Source: Hawksworthiomyces lignivorus (taxonomy: Eukaryota; Ascomycota; Sordariomycetes; Ophiostomatales; Ophiostomataceae). Taken from it: 64,000 bases of DNA. The notes under the pieces were generated by a model, which made no database searches, was not told the origin of the DNA, and saw only the letters and a list, made by a program, of their open reading frames with translations. The DNA lies in NCBI GenBank assembly GCA_002917075.1, contig NTMA01000013.1:496001-560000 (forward strand), read 5' to 3'. Below are positions 33,751 through 46,735 of this stretch, piece by piece; position 1 is the stretch's first letter; each line of letters opens with the position of its first letter. A program made the position numbers and the translations under genes.

Positions 33751-34707
33751 TTAGATGCCATTTGCGTAAGACTGGCCACCGAGCTTCCTATCAAATTCAA
33801 CGTATTCATTCAGACCCATGGCTTCGAAAAGATATCTCGGGCCTTTCTTCTCTCGAAATTCGGTGACAATTTGGAGTCCTGTTGTTTTTAAGTGTTGAAG
33901 TTGCTTCTGCGCTGCCTCCATAACAACACTCAGCACCGCTGAGGGGTAGATGACGATCTTGAACCCGAGTTTGTTAGCCTGAGATATGCTCACTTCCGGC
34001 GTCACACCACCTGAGACCATATTGAGAAGGACAGGCATTCCCTCGAGGTCCTTGCACACGCTCTCTAGTTGTTCCATGGATGTGATACCCTCCAAAAAAG
34101 CTACTTCAGCACCGGCCTCTCGTGACCGTCTCAGCCGGTCGACCGCTGCTTCGTAACCCAGTGATTGAAGACTGTCTGTACGAGCAATGATGATAATGTC
34201 CTGACCAGTTTGGGCTCTCAAAGTATTCCTTGTCTCAGCGGCAGCTCGCAGCCTACTGAAGTATACGTCCTCAGGCACCAGCTCCTTGCTACTTAGATGC
34301 CCACAGCGCTTATTCAGTGGTTGATCTTCGATGTGAAGGGCTGCCACACCGGCGGACATGTATGCGCGCACCGTACGTGCTACAGCCAGCGTCCCTCCAA
34401 AACCAGTGTCGGCATCTGCAATCAAGGGCACCGTAGGGTCAAGACCCGCGATCATGGCGGCATTCGTCGCCATATCCGTCATGTTAGTTATACCCAGATC
34501 GGGGACGCCAAGAACAGACGCCGCGGTACCAGCCCCCGTCATATAAAGACATTTGAATCCTTCATTGAGTGCTAGGCGTGCTGATATGCCGTCATACACC
34601 CCGACTGCTGTAATGGTACTATTCGGCTCCGCTAGCATTTTACGGAGACGTGCACAGGCCGACATGGGGCCGTCGGTGCCTCCCGAAATGGTGCCGTCGG
34701 CTGCCAT
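33751..34707 (-). CDS. Isocitrate lyase/PEP mutase superfamily enzyme
   Basis: Single exon, 318 aa from ATG 34707. The frame is open further upstream and would add a hydrophobic leader, but family similarity starts after MAADGT. Hallmarks are GVYDGISARLA near the N-terminus, the metal-binding DADTGFGG, and the catalytic KRCGH (about residues 134-138), which corresponds to the KKCGH loop of isocitrate and methylisocitrate lyases. Later come IIARTDSLQSLG and AEVAFLEGI. Relatives cleave C-C bonds of 2-methylisocitrate or oxaloacetate (oxaloacetate acetylhydrolase), or C-P bonds. The Cys in the loop supports a lyase or hydrolase rather than a mutase. Divergent from the MFS transporter at 35468. 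Confidence 0.88.
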   Translation of the reverse strand: MAADGTISGGTDGPMSACARLRKMLAEPNSTITAVGVYDGISARLALNEGFKCLYMTGAGTAASVLGVPDLGITNMTDMATNAAMIAGLDPTVPLIADADTGFGGTLAVARTVRAYMSAGVAALHIEDQPLNKRCGHLSSKELVPEDVYFSRLRAAAETRNTLRAQTGQDIIIIARTDSLQSLGYEAAVDRLRRSREAGAEVAFLEGITSMEQLESVCKDLEGMPVLLNMVSGGVTPEVSISQANKLGFKIVIYPSAVLSVVMEAAQKQLQHLKTTGLQIVTEFREKKGPRYLFEAMGLNEYVEFDRKLGGQSYANGI

Positions 34708-35467
34708 TTTGAATATAAAGAAAGAGGCACAGAAACTGTTAAATCCCACTGAAGCTATTATGAGCAAGCTTGTAGCCAATAACCATTTGACGGTGCTAGA
34801 GGAAAGAGAACGATTAGAACACCAGGGAGATATAGCCATCAAATAAACTAATTTATCCAAGCAGATAACTAGCACAGAAAGCTAGTTTGAAAGATTAAAT
34901 ATAACTTGATATATCTACGCATGCTAGGAGTGCAAACATGTCCCTCCGTTTCCGGAGACGCAATCACTTGGCATCGGAATCCTGTCTATTTTGTCCACTT
35001 GACCCTGTGATATAAAAACAGAATTGGCGAGTAATTCGTACGATCTTTAGATTTCTACTGCTGTCGACAACCGTCGGAAATCCGTCTGGAACCAATGTGG
35101 TTGGCAGTGCTCCGCAAGTTAACCCTTTTGGTCGTTAGTAACCGCAATGCACCATCCCTCCGCACGCTTAATTAGCCCACCCCAGACTTTTGAGAATCTG
35201 TTAAAAAAATAAGTTCTGATCAACGCGATGTATATTCGTGTGTAAGTAGGTATTTTAAATATGGGAAGTTAGTGAGTCCGGACAAAAAGTTCTTCCCCAC
35301 ATACACACAATGGTCGCTCGTATGAGGAGTCAGCTGGGTGCCGATATCTGAAATATAAGTATTCACACTTGATCACATCCAAACATCTGCGACACGAGTA
35401 GTCACAGGTTCTCTCCAACGCGGAATATGAGTACAATTCTTTCGTCTCACAATCATTTTATAGAACG
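34708..35467. promoter_or_regulatory. Bidirectional intergenic region with CGGAG-type inverted repeats
   Basis: CTCCG-TTTC-CGGAG at 34944-34957 and CGGA-AA-TCCG at 35075-35084 are short inverted elements of the sort Zn2Cys6 regulators bind. No such regulator gene is adjacent. Function inferred. Confidence 0.3.
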
Positions 35468-37234
35468 ATGAAGTTCGAAAATCCTTTTGCCATCCCCGAA
35501 GGGGCCAAGCTTCCCAAAGAAGTATTCGGTTACCGACCATATCTTGTGGCCTTCTCTGCATCTTTGGTAATATAAGCCAGTATAATTGCAGCTTTAGAAT
35601 AGTTATTTTACAGTATTACTGCGAGGATAAACTTTATCTGATCATCTCTCTTTTACAGGCAGCCGCATGCTTTGGCTACGACGGAGGATTTATCGGAGGA
35701 ACTTTAGCTCTTCCCTCTTTTCAAAAGGCATTCGGGCTCGACACGGCCTCAGCTTCTGCTCTAGCGGCTCTACAATCCAACATTGTCACCACTTTCCAAG
35801 TAGGTGCCTTTTTTGGCAGCATATTCGGCTACTTTGCCGGCGCTCTCCTGGGTGTCGGCCGCCGTCCTGTTATGATCGCTGCTATGTGCGTCTTTCTGCT
35901 TGGAAGCATACTCGAGATGATCGACAAGATCGGTTTGCTATATGCAGGGAGAGCATTGACAGGGATTGGCGTCGGTTCATCAATGGTTGTACTGCCAATC
36001 TATGTAGCAGAGTGTTCGCCGAGCCCCATCAGGGGTCGTCTTGTTGGAATGTTCGAAATCTCAGTTCAGATTTGGCTAGTTATTGGCTTTTGGGTCAATT
36101 ACGGAGTGGTGCGGAACATGCCACCAACCAATGCCCAATGGCGTGTTCCGGTATCTCTCCAATTTATCCCTGCCAGTTGTTGCATTATCGTCATGTCATT
36201 TATGATTGAGTCGCCTAGGTGGCTTGTGAGCAAAGGTCGCATCGCGGATGCTAGGAAAGCTCTATCTTGGGTGCGAAACCTACCCGAGGACCACAATCTC
36301 ATTAACTCAGAAATCAGTGAGGTCGAAGCCATCCTTGAAGTGGAAGATTCCAGTAATTATCGACGTCTATGGCGGGAGCTAATATCGCCTGGGGTGAGAA
36401 ACCGTGTTATTTTATCGGTATTGTTAATGTTATTACAACAATTAACGGGATAGGTCTGAGACGTCTAGATGTCTTCTAATTCACCTTGTTTACGACAAAA
36501 TAACACATACTGATTTTCTACACAGTATAAATTCTCTCAATTACTTGTCGCCCTTGATCTTCAAACAACTTGGCTATTCAACAATCGAAGTCTCTCTTCT
36601 TGCTACTGGCGTGTATGACATTGTGAAGATGATAAGCAGCGTCATTTTTACTTTCTTTATTGTCGATCGTTTTGGACGTCGGCCTACACTTCTCATAGGG
36701 TGCGTTGTCATGGCTATATGCATGTTCTACATCGGAGCATATGCCAAGGTTGCCGAAACCCATCCTAGCAGCTCTGGTGCAAGGGCCGCCTTGGCTATGG
36801 TATACATCTACATAATTACCAACAGCGCAAGCTGGACCAGTATTCCGTGGGTTTATGCCGCCGAAACCTTTCCAACGCGAGTGCGTGGTTTGGCCATGAT
36901 GTTTCCTACTTGCATGCAGTACCTCGGCCAGTTTACTGTCGTGTACAGCCTCCCGTACATGATCAATTCTATGTCTTATGGGACATACTTCTTCTATGCT
37001 GCCTGGATTATTGTAGGATTTTTATTTTCTTATTTCTTCGTTCCCGAGACGAAAGGCGTCGAATTAGAAGATATGGATCTACTCTTTGACTCCAAGGCGC
37101 CAATTTGGGCTGTAGCTGCTCGAAAGCGATACGAAGAGGCACACGCAGCTGGGATAACCGCATCGACTGTGCAGCACATTCAAAATTCGGAAAAGATTCA
37201 AGAGCATGAAATAGTTGAAGAAGTGGAAGTGTAA
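35468..37234 (+). CDS. MFS sugar transporter with a non-canonical (AT) splice donor
   Basis: Three exons: 35468-35566, 35659-36449 and 36526-37234. If joined they give 532 aa with 12 TM helices and sugar-porter signatures: GRRPVMIA, RALTGIGVGSSMVVLPIYVAE, IESPRWLVSKGR, LLQQLTGINSLNY spanning junction 2, DRFGRRPTLL and FVPETKGVELEDM. Intron 1 is canonical. For intron 2 the only phase-correct donor is ATAGGT at 36450, where GTAGGT would be expected. Reading through gives a TAG at 36451. The gene is therefore either damaged by one base (truncated after about 297 aa) or uses a rare AT-AG intron. Everything downstream is intact, so any loss is recent, or this is a sequence error. Confidence 0.75.
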
Positions 37235-38054
37235 ACGATAGAGTTCGTTATATAATCATGGTGAATTATGGTACAGCTTTCATCTAGTTAGTGCTAGATG
37301 GTGGCATTAGGCGGCCATGATTTTTTATCTACAGGTTCACTTCTTTTTTTAGACATGCTAGTATTGCGGTTCAGAAGAGTGGCAGAGAGATTGAGGAGTC
37401 ATCATGGAGTGCATGACATGGTTTTCCAGGTATGAGCGTATATAATCGTAAATTAGACAAAAAAATATGAAGCCGCTTGAAACGTACTTCGAGAATATAA
37501 AGTTTGTCGACGTAATCAAACGAGACGCACAAGATCGAAAAAGAATCTGAAAATGATTCCTTATGTTTAGACCAACACAAAATATATGACTAATTTTTCC
37601 TCATTATTGTTAATTGGTTCCACATCCAGAACTCAGTCGTAGATAGTTGCATTCCCGTGCAACATCCAAGCTCCCCACGCATCCCACGGGGCACTCGTCC
37701 GAAAATAAATCCGATTTGGGAGTTTACAAAATACCTTTGTGCAAAAAATGCAGTTTTGTTCCACTGAAATCCAGCATCTCATTAGGGTGCCAGTGTCTTA
37801 CCCACAGTATTGGGTACATGCAGAGCTTGCGTGCTTGTAGATAAGAAAGGCGTTATTGTTGCGCATTTATATGGAGATATTAGGAATGGCCCGTCTGAGG
37901 TCACTCATAATCAATAAAAGGATCTCAACCGTAACCTAGATAGCAATCTCCGGCTTTCCTTTAGTTTCTGTTAATTGGCTTTACGAGCTTCTGTTGCTAG
38001 AGCAAAATCGTATCATTTAATTCAACCTTTGTCGCCAATCGGACACATTGAACA
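37235..38054. other. Intergenic, no gene recognised
   Basis: Spacer between the MFS gene and the FMO gene on the same strand. AT-rich; no coding signal. Confidence 0.55.
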
Positions 38055-39814
38055 ATGGCGAACAACCGTAAACGCGTGGCCGTCATCGGAGCTGGGCCTG
38101 CCGGGGCAATTGCAACGGATGCCCTGGTCAAGGAACAGGCATTTGAAACTATCCGGGTGTTCGAGCGCCGTCCGGTTGCCGGTGGGACGTGGTATGAAAG
38201 AATCAGCGCCGCAAACACAGCCGTATAGTTGTGGTACTGCGAGGCTATCCAAAGTAGCTGATACATAGTCATAGGGTATATACACCACACTTGCCACCAG
38301 GAGTCCCGTCGTTGCCAAAGTTGTTGGCCAACGAAGCAGACGAACCTGTTGAGCTCCCACTACGCTTCCCGGCAGAGACGCCCAAGTCCGAAGCTGTCAA
38401 TGGGCATCAGTCACGGTTTTCAGATACAGCCTTGCACACGCACCTGCATAGCAATATTGTGCCATCTATCATGAGCTACACACAAGAGCCATTTCCAGAG
38501 ATATTGACGGACCGTCTTCGCGAACAGTATGGACACCAGGGCCCTTTCCGGCATCACAGCGTGATCCGCCAATGGGTTGAGGACACCTTTGTCCGCGGCG
38601 GCCACAACAAGCTACTATCACTAAATACGACTGTAGAAAGAGCAGAAAAGCGCGGCGACGAGTGGATTCTAACTCTGAGAGAGGAACGGCCGGCCTCCAA
38701 CTACTGGTGGCAAGAGACATTTGACGCTCTGGTGGTTGCGACAGGACACTACAACATTCCTTTTTTTCCAGAGATCCGAGGCCTGGTAGAGTACAACGAT
38801 CGATTTCCCGGTCGGCTCATCCACAGCAAGCACTTTCGTACGGCAGATAAGTTCAAGGGAAAAGTCTGTCTCCTACTTCCAATTCATTGGCATCGCCTAG
38901 TGTTCTTTTTCACTTTTCTTTTCCTATCTGCGTATCAATTATTCTATAGGGTACTAACACTAGAGAGCAGAAAGTGGTTGTTGTCGGTGGCTCGGTATCC
39001 GCTCATGAGATCGTTCATGAGATACTGCCGGTGGCGCAACGCCCTGTGTACGCTTCACTGCGCGGCCCTCCCATCCCAGTGTTCGGATTGACGCCATTCG
39101 AACACCCCCACATCCAAATAAAGAAGCAGATTGTTCGATTCGACCCACAGTCGGGCCATATCACGTTTGCCGATGGATCTGTGCTGGAGGATATCGATTA
39201 TATTATTTTTGGCACCTCGTACAACTTCAGCATACCATTTCTGCCGCACGTTCAGGACCGCATTAAGCGTGCAGACCGCCGGCTGCCAGGAGTCTATCAG
39301 CATACATTTGATATCGAGGACCCATCATTGGCCTTTATTGGCTTTGTAAGCCTTCTTCCTCTCCTAGAGAAATTTCAGCGTCCTAATAAATTCCAAGACG
39401 TCGACTGGTAAACAAATGCTAACAGATTTCTACTCTCTCCAGCTCGGTGGCGGCTTTACATTTCGAGCATACGAGTACCAGGCAGTTGCAGTTGCGCGCC
39501 GCCTGGCGGGACGCGGCAACCCGCTTCCACCGGCTGACGAGCTGAGGACATGGGAGCGCAGACGCGTGGCTGAATTTGGAGGTGGTAAGAACTACTATTC
39601 AATCGCGCCGCATTATAAAGAGTACCTTGAGTTTTTGCGCTACGTCGCCGGTGATCCAGCCCCTGGTACAACTGGCAGGGTTTTGCCGCCCTTTGACGAC
39701 AAATGGCTAGATGAGTGGGCCAAGCTGCCACTAACTAAGCTCAAGTATTGGCAAGAAGCGGCTGAAAAGGCCAGAAAGGAAGAAGCAGAGACGCTGCCAA
39801 AAGCAAAGTTGTAG
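38055..39814 (+). CDS. Flavin-containing monooxygenase (class B, FMO type)
   Basis: Four exons: 38055-38191, 38275-38863, 38971-39345 and 39443-39814, giving 490 aa; introns of 83, 107 and 97 nt, phases consistent. It has the FAD motif GAGPAG (about residues 12-17), the GGTW segment split by intron 1, the FMO fingerprint FPGRLIHSKHF (pattern FxGxxxHxxxY/F), and the NADPH Rossmann region VVVVGGSVSAHE. That region has GGSVSAHE in place of the usual GxGxSG; the ATGHYN segment lies before it. Such enzymes oxygenate N or S atoms, or occasionally do Baeyer-Villiger chemistry. It differs from the two BVMOs by lacking their Trp-ended fingerprint. The C-terminal tail is Lys/Glu-rich. No obvious pathway partner is adjacent. 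Confidence 0.88.
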
Positions 39815-40354
39815 CGGAATGCGGAATGAGTAAACTACATAGTAAAGGCACCAACACATACGACGCAGAAATAAAATTGTATGCCGACTAAACAGCTACA
39901 AAATTTACAATGCTGACATTGAAATTAAGGCGCATAATAAGCTAAAACTCTGCACGTGGTAATTACGAACAATATATTTAGCATATCCTAGTTTCTCGGA
40001 TTGGCCTTGCCAGAGTTGTGGTGCGTCCCAAGACGGCCTTAATATATATGAGATAATTGCCTGAGGTTCAGAAAATTGGCTATATATCTTACAATATCTC
40101 GTACCAAATTCATAGTGTAGCAGGGACACGAAAGTTGGAAACACGATCATGTTTTGATACATATTTCTTGTCTTAGGCGCTCAGCACTTGCACTTCATAG
40201 AAGATTAGCTATATTTCTCATAACGATGGATCTTGCACAATCCTTTAAATCTTGTCGGAGCTGTTCAGGTATATTTTTTTGTGATTGTAATTGTGCTATG
40301 ATGCTAGTCGAAAAACGAGCTGAGAGCAGCAACGCTTTCTATCTCGAGATTTTG
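39815..40354. other. Intergenic, no gene recognised
   Basis: Convergent 3' flanks. No coding signal beyond chance. Confidence 0.5.
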
Positions 40355-40392
40355 TTTATTTTTATTTTTATTTTTATTTTTATTTCTATTTC
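40355..40392. repeat. TTTTTA microsatellite
   Basis: About five tandem TTTTTA units followed by TTTCTA-like degenerate units, just downstream of the DUF1993 stop codon. Confidence 0.8.
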
Positions 40393-40411
40393 TCACTTGA
40401 AAGTTCTCGAC

Positions 40412-41023
40412 TTAATTGATGAGAAAGTTGGTGATGTAGTCTGCCTTTCCAAGAGGCACACCTTTGGCCCGAAGGATAGAATAGCCCGTTGTGAGGTGGA
40501 AGATAGTGTTGGGAATTCCCTGCTGAATCACGGCCTGCTTAACAGTCAAGCTGAGTGGCTTGCCACCAGCATTACTAAATAAAGGGAAACGTTAGTGATA
40601 AACAGAAAGCGAAAGAATTAAGCGATGAGAAACAACGGGCAGGGTGGTAATTCCTCACAATTCGACTGTTTTGCTGTCACCAAGGGCATTGGCCACATCT
40701 GACTTCACCGTAGCAAGCAGTTCAAGGGCGGCATTAATGCGTGCGTGAAGATCGGCAAACGTTTTCTCGGTATCTACAAAAGGCGCTGTCGCATTTCCAG
40801 TGAGATGATTGACGTAGTTCTTGACGGCCTTGGTGGCGTTCTGGACCTGAAAAGCGAGCGGGTTCTGGTCCTCGATGAGCCGGGCGGGGAAATACTCGGT
40901 GTCAACGTCAATGCCTTTCTCCTTAGCGAATTCCTCCGCCTTCGTTAGGATATGGTCAAAAGTTTTGAGCGCCCGAGTGAGCGTAGGAACTGCCAGATCA
41001 TAAAGGGAAATAGAAGAAGACAT
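40412..41023 (-). CDS. DUF1993 family protein
   Basis: Two exons, 41023-40659 and 40574-40412 (84-nt intron, phase 2), 175 aa, the usual length of the family. It starts with the typical MSSSISLYDLAVPTLTRAL, continues through KAEEFAKEKGID and RLIEDQNPLAFQVQNATKAVKNY, and ends GVPLGKADYITNFLIN. DUF1993 proteins are small helical proteins of the DinB-like four-helix type found across fungi and bacteria. Biochemical role unknown. No signal peptide, so probably cytosolic. A TATA box lies 108-117 bp upstream. Confidence 0.9.
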
Positions 41024-41130
41024 GATTGCTGGTGTAGTAACCACAGTTATAATTAGATTTTGGTGTAAAAGATTGAAGAATTGAGAGAGGAATACGAAGC
41101 GACTGGTTTTCTCAATCTACTTTAATACAA

Positions 41131-41140
41131 TTTATATATA
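41131..41140 (-). promoter_or_regulatory. TATA box of the DUF1993 gene
   Basis: TATATATAAA on the minus strand, 108-117 bp before ATG 41023. Confidence 0.5.
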
Positions 41141-42050
41141 CCGTCGTTTCTTCTGGTCTCGACATTCTGCAATTGTCGAAGCAGCGCTCCATTTTATACA
41201 TGTCTAAAGCCATGATAGAAACCTCACATGGCAGCTATAGCTATACATTGCGTGATAGCAGAAACGGTGACGTGCTCTGGAGCTTCATTTTCATTATGAT
41301 GGCCTAGGCCGCTAGTGAGCGCTTTAAGAGGGGGCCGAGGATAAGATAAGCAAGATCCTGGCAAAGCGTGCTAAGTAATGCACATTGAAAAGAGCTTCGC
41401 AGCGCAGCTGTCAAGCTAAGGATAACAGAATGTTTAATACTGAAACTAGATTTGCGTGTGGATAAAGCAGGAACCCGAGAACATTACGGCTGACTCTGAT
41501 TTTAAGAATTGGGTTGGATCGGTGCCTGGAGTAGTGGTGTGGTGGTGTAGCCCTGCAACACTGCTGTACTTCGGAACCCGATTTTTAGTTTTTTAAGTTT
41601 GCAGCGCAAATGTGTTTCGCTTTGTTGGGCCGAATGCGGAGTAATTCGTGAAGAGATGAAAAGAAAATCCCAATTGATGGATGGACTAGCAATGAGATGC
41701 AGACTGGCGCGATTGCCGACATGAAAAGAAGACGTCAATGGGTTATGGTGATGGCGTGAGTGACCAGAGGACAAAATAGCTCAACAGCGGGATCTCTATG
41801 CTACCCACCACTGTGCATTTTAGCTCCTTTTTCAGGAATGGAGTCACAGCGCTGACTATAGTGATTATGTTGTATTATGGCCTCGTATTGGTCCATGACG
41901 CTGGCCCTGCTATTTGCTATTTGCGCTGGACTAAATTCATACACTAGAAATCTAACGCTCTAATTCAAACTTCTGCCGATACTGGACAACCACCACGTAT
42001 TATTTAATCAGCCCAACTAGGTAACGATAGCAACAATTACTGCATATCAA
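41141..42050. other. Intergenic, no gene recognised
   Basis: No supported coding region between the DUF1993 promoter and the 3' end of the SDR gene. Confidence 0.55.
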
Positions 42051-43383
42051 TTACACCGTCTGCACATATGGCTTGAGCTCGGCAGAAATTTCCTTCCAAG
42101 CCTGTACTTGCATTTCTCTTCCTGCGGGGCTAAGTATGTTTTTGGTGGATGCCCTACGATTGTCAATAAAACATTTTCAGAGGGACATGTCTAAATGAAA
42201 GAATGCAGTACAACTCACACGCGATATTCTTCGTCTGTCAAATAGTGCCGGAGGAATTTGCCCTTGAGGTTTTAACATGTCGTGTTAGAAACGATATAAT
42301 ATATTTGCCGCGAAACGCATGCTGATGGGTTTTGAAGACACATTGCTCACATGCTTTTCTTTCTCCGCCGTTGCTGCATTGACTAGATACCTAGCTCCAT
42401 TGCTGGCAGATTTGCCCATAACACCCATGAGAACTGGCATTGCAATTCTCGCAAACGTCGATTGTGAAGCCAAGCTATCTGCGAGATCCGTGTTTGTGAG
42501 TCCCGGGCAGACGCTGGATACAATAACTTGAGGGCTGATTCTGAGAGTGAGCAGAGATGTCTAGTGCCGTGTAGTTCTATAATAAAGGACATGGTTTACC
42601 TGCCATCCGGACCAATAGACTGCTTATCGATTTCCTCGAGGCCATACATCAACAGTAGCTTGCTGACGGCATACATGTTGTCGAAGCCGCCGGGCCAGTT
42701 CTTTTCTTGGTTAAAGTGAGACAGGATTCCTTCTTGTTTCACCGACGTCCATTTCGAAATGTCGATACCCATATGTCTGCCTGAGCTAACAAAAATAAGG
42801 TGTGCTGGTGTCTTCCGCTTCTCTGATTCTCGCTTCATCCATGGCAGGATAAGAAGACCGAGCAAAATGGTAGACAGGGTGTTTGTCTGAATTGTCTTCT
42901 CCCTGGGAGAAGGTCAATAACTTTCTTGATGATTCTAATTGAAATGTTCATGTATGCCCTCAAGAGAGCGACGTACCAGCCTTCTGGGCTTTTTGAATAG
43001 AATGGGTTCAACGTTCCAGCGTTGAATAGCACAACGTCGATACCGCCACTTCCACTTCCAGTTCGGCGTTCGAGCTCACGCACAAAAGATACGCATGAAG
43101 AATATCTTTCTAAATCGAGTTTCAGTACCTCGACCACAGTTTGTTTCCCGCCCAGGCTGGCCGATGCGGCTTCGATCTCCCTCCTCGCTGTTTCTCCTTT
43201 TTGAACATTGCGAGAAGTGATGATGATTTTAGCAGCGCCAAGATGAGCAAAGTGGATGGCTGTGGCCAGACCAAGGCCTCTGGTGCCTCCTGTGATAAGA
43301 ATGGACTGCCCTTTGAAGCTATTAGGAGGTGGAAGTGGCACAGGGTGCCATTTGGCTTGAAGTTCGCGGAATGAGGCAGACAT
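42051..43383 (-). CDS. Short-chain dehydrogenase/reductase, five exons
   Basis: Exons 43383-42977, 42902-42600, 42540-42351, 42262-42219 and 42153-42051; 348 aa; introns of 74, 59, 88 and 65 nt, all phases closing. It has TGGTRGLG (residues 31-38), NAG in VVLFNAGTL, and Tyr213/Lys217 in YAVSK. PGL follows in SSVCPGLTNTDLAD, and a C-terminal helix ends PYVQTV. The length and the N-terminal extension before the Rossmann fold fit the fungal retinol-dehydrogenase/WWOX-like SDR group common in secondary-metabolite regions. The frame upstream of ATG 43383 is open and Arg-rich but has no further ATG. Substrate unknown. It stands alone, with no co-oriented partner within 1 kb. Confidence 0.88.
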
Positions 43384-46300
43384 GAGTTTTGAATGAGTTT
43401 TGAATGATTTGATTCGATACAACTTAGTGCGCCAATTAAGATGACGTTTGCTGTGAGTAAACAATGTATTTGGAGAATAACACAGTGGCTCTAGCAATTG
43501 ACGTCGCTTATATGGAAGAGATGTACAGAATGTGTGATATCTGGCCCTATCGCCCCTAGAGAATATATTGCTGCTTGCAGAACAGAAGCATTTCGTAATC
43601 GATAAAAGTCTCCGAGACAAAAACAAGACGAAAGTACTCAGCTGCCTCAGCGATGCACCACAGACTTAGTCACCATAGTGATTGGCAAAAGAAGCTAACC
43701 TAGATCGTTCGTTGTCGGCTGATTACCAATGTCTGTGGATTCAAATTTGGCTCCGTACCGAATGTTGCAAATGTCTCCGTAGGCTCCGAAATTCCGGTGC
43801 TGTTTGTAGCGCTCAAAATGTGGCTGGATGAGGCGTGCATATGGTGGCTGTCAGAGGGTTGCTCAATTCTAAGCCCCACTGCTTTGGTTGGCATGCCCCA
43901 GCAATATCTAGTGTACTAAGAGCAGCAGCAATATCTTTAGACGATTTCATACGCTTTCCAAGGGCGAGAATACGGCTGCTTTATTTTTGACATATCTCTT
44001 GCAATATAACTAGGTGTGCGTCTCGAAGCATCGCGATGTCCTGGCAGAATGTAGTGGCTTTTCACGACGGCCCTAATGCTGCCCTACTGACTAGGGGACC
44101 TCGACAGCGAGGCTTCTACTTTGGTTGGATGGGCTTAGCCAAGCCTTATGGCGGCGGTACGGGACGTTTTGGTGCTATCTTGAGCCAGATTGACCGCGAC
44201 TCATCTTTGATGTAAATGTCGCGCTTGAAGTCTATTTATGCTGCATGGCTACCCATACCACAGTAAAACATATGAGACAATCCGGAGCTATCTCATAGGA
44301 AAATACACGCTTCTGCGTATTGAATTCGTCAAAATATACCTCGAGGGAACCACTCAAACGATCTTTGCTCACGCCACATCTAGAACAGCTTTAAAGCGAA
44401 AGTTTAGTATACAGTTTTGCGTCGCTGGTGCCCTTTATGATAGGTAAAATACGAAGCGTTTAACTCCCAGGTATAGACAGAGTGCGCTGGTCTCTATGTG
44501 ATGAAGTGTGTAGAAATAGTTGCTGTGATAGAGTAGAATAGCCTGCTTCTATGCAATTTCTGAGACAGACTTGATGATAATCCATGTTTTATAGATATTA
44601 TTGAACTACCGAATAGCAATCTCGAAAAGTCATTCAGACACGCAAGCATCCGGTATGAATTTGAATTATTGTTTTGCAGTACGGATTTGGGTGCAGCATT
44701 AAAGCATCTATTTGAACTTCTAATAACAAGAAGTTGGCAATCTTCCAAGTTACAACATCGGAACACGTTATTTAAGATCTGGATATTGAGTGAGAGATTT
44801 GCTGATGCTCAAGTGAGTGAGAAGATTTATATGAGCACGATCAAACCTCTCCTTCTCATTTGGTGAAGATCGGCCAGGTAAGACTACCTCGCGGCCCACA
44901 AAAACATCAACCCGGTCAAAAGAGGATGGTATCTACATGAGCAAGAGGACGGTTGAAAAGTTGAAACAAGAAGACAGAAAAATTGAGCCTCTTAGCCATC
45001 CTTGCTGGCCCCTATTCGAATTGCCAGCGGCTTCCAGAATTTTTTTTTTGACAGGATAGCGACTAGTGACGCCAGATCTGTGGCCTAAGATGCCGACCAG
45101 TCTTCACAGGACTGCCAGTCTGACTCGATCCGACGCGATGTTTCTGATCCAACCCAGAGGGCAGCAAATTGACCAAGGGCAGGCCTCACTGCACCTTTGG
45201 GGTCGCCGACTGAGAAGCCGTCTCCCGTTTCATTATATATTTCTAACCTTTTATTTCAAGAACAAAATGGAACTATTCAACCGAGGAGTAGGTACTAAAC
45301 AGAAGAAACTAGTTTTGTAGAATTCAAAGAAATACTTGACTGTGACTGCTGGCACGCTACAGTGTTTAACGTATGAGTTTCAGTCAGAAATATGATAAGC
45401 TATTATTTTACATATATATATAAGTTAAGTAGCTATTTTAAAAGAAAAAAAGAAGCCTCTGGGATATTCAAAGAAATGGAATCTAAGGACGAGGAGCCCC
45501 AGTCACATCCTACCGTACGGTACTAATACAAGCAACACTCAGTCTAGCGTTACACCCCATACTGACACGGAAGATAAAGATGCTCCCTATGTTATCAGTG
45601 TCCATATAATGTATTTAGAAATTATGTCTTTCTTAATATGACGCCTAGTGTTGTGATGACCCCATGAAGAATGCTATGTATACCAGCGATTGAGGTGCAA
45701 ATAATCGCATGGGCTCATGTATACGTGAGACAACCTTCGCAATAGAACCATAGCCTGCATCGCCGTTGGCCATTTATTATGCTTGGTTTTTAAGCTTCAA
45801 AGTGGTCCGAATTCTTACCATAAGAGGGAAAAAAAATTTGGTTAAATATGCTCCCCTGTGTTTTTGCAAAGGTAGAGCCGCGGCATTCCGCTGCGGAAAG
45901 ACTGATATCTCAACGTTTGATTGGCCAAAAAAACTTATCTGCGTTGTGTGTGGAAACTTGAATTGACCATTGCAAGTGAGCGAGTGTCGTTATGAAGATC
46001 CACAATTCCCTAATTCCACAGCGTCCACTCTTGTCATGTCGGGCCGCTCACGCAATCTACACGCCTCTCCATCATATAGGCCAATATCCTATTTGAAGTC
46101 GCAATATTACAGAAGAATTCCATCGTGGCCGAAACAATTACCCCAATTGGAAATGCAATGTATCTATGAAAGTATCTTAGTAGTTTAGAACGAGACTTAC
46201 TCAAAATCCTCTCCTCGACTCGCACTCCAACACCAATCTCTATATTGAAGATTCTAACTTGACATAAATTTGCGTGTAGCAGTATCTTTATGGTATTTCA

Positions 46301-46735
46301 AATGCAATGCCCAGCGCATTTTTACCAGAGCCACAGTCTGCTACTCTTGTTTATATGCACATGGCCAGAGGTCATTGCAGTATAACCCACCGTATCTCAC
46401 TGAGGATATGAACTACTATTGTCTTCTACTTTGGCCCAAGGAACTGTAATAAATCACGCCGTCTAAGAACGTTCCTCCGAGCACAAATTTTTAGAAGCTG
46501 TTGGAGGGTACCAATTTGCCGACCTGACAGGTCGTTATCTGACTAGTCGAATTGATTAAGGCTCAGCGTTTCATTCAACACTCCTACGACTTAGAGTAAA
46601 TCTGGTCCTGGGATATATGATGCCATTTTACGGTGCCACCTCTCATCATCCGTTTTTGGAAATTTTTCCTAGCTATTGCTCAAGAAAGTAACTTATGCAT
46701 AGACATAAAAGTGTCTCTCATCTCTCAACCTGACC
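43384..46735. other. Long intergenic stretch (3.3 kb), nothing recognised
   Basis: AT-rich, stops frequent in all frames. It contains short AT microsatellites (TATATATATA near 45413) and A-runs. I found no transposase, reverse transcriptase, terminal repeat or RNA gene. Possibly very old relic DNA. Confidence 0.55.

Noticed and set aside
43384..46735. Search for transposon or retroelement remains in the largest gap
   Set aside because: No terminal repeats, transposase or reverse-transcriptase motifs seen; only short AT microsatellites.
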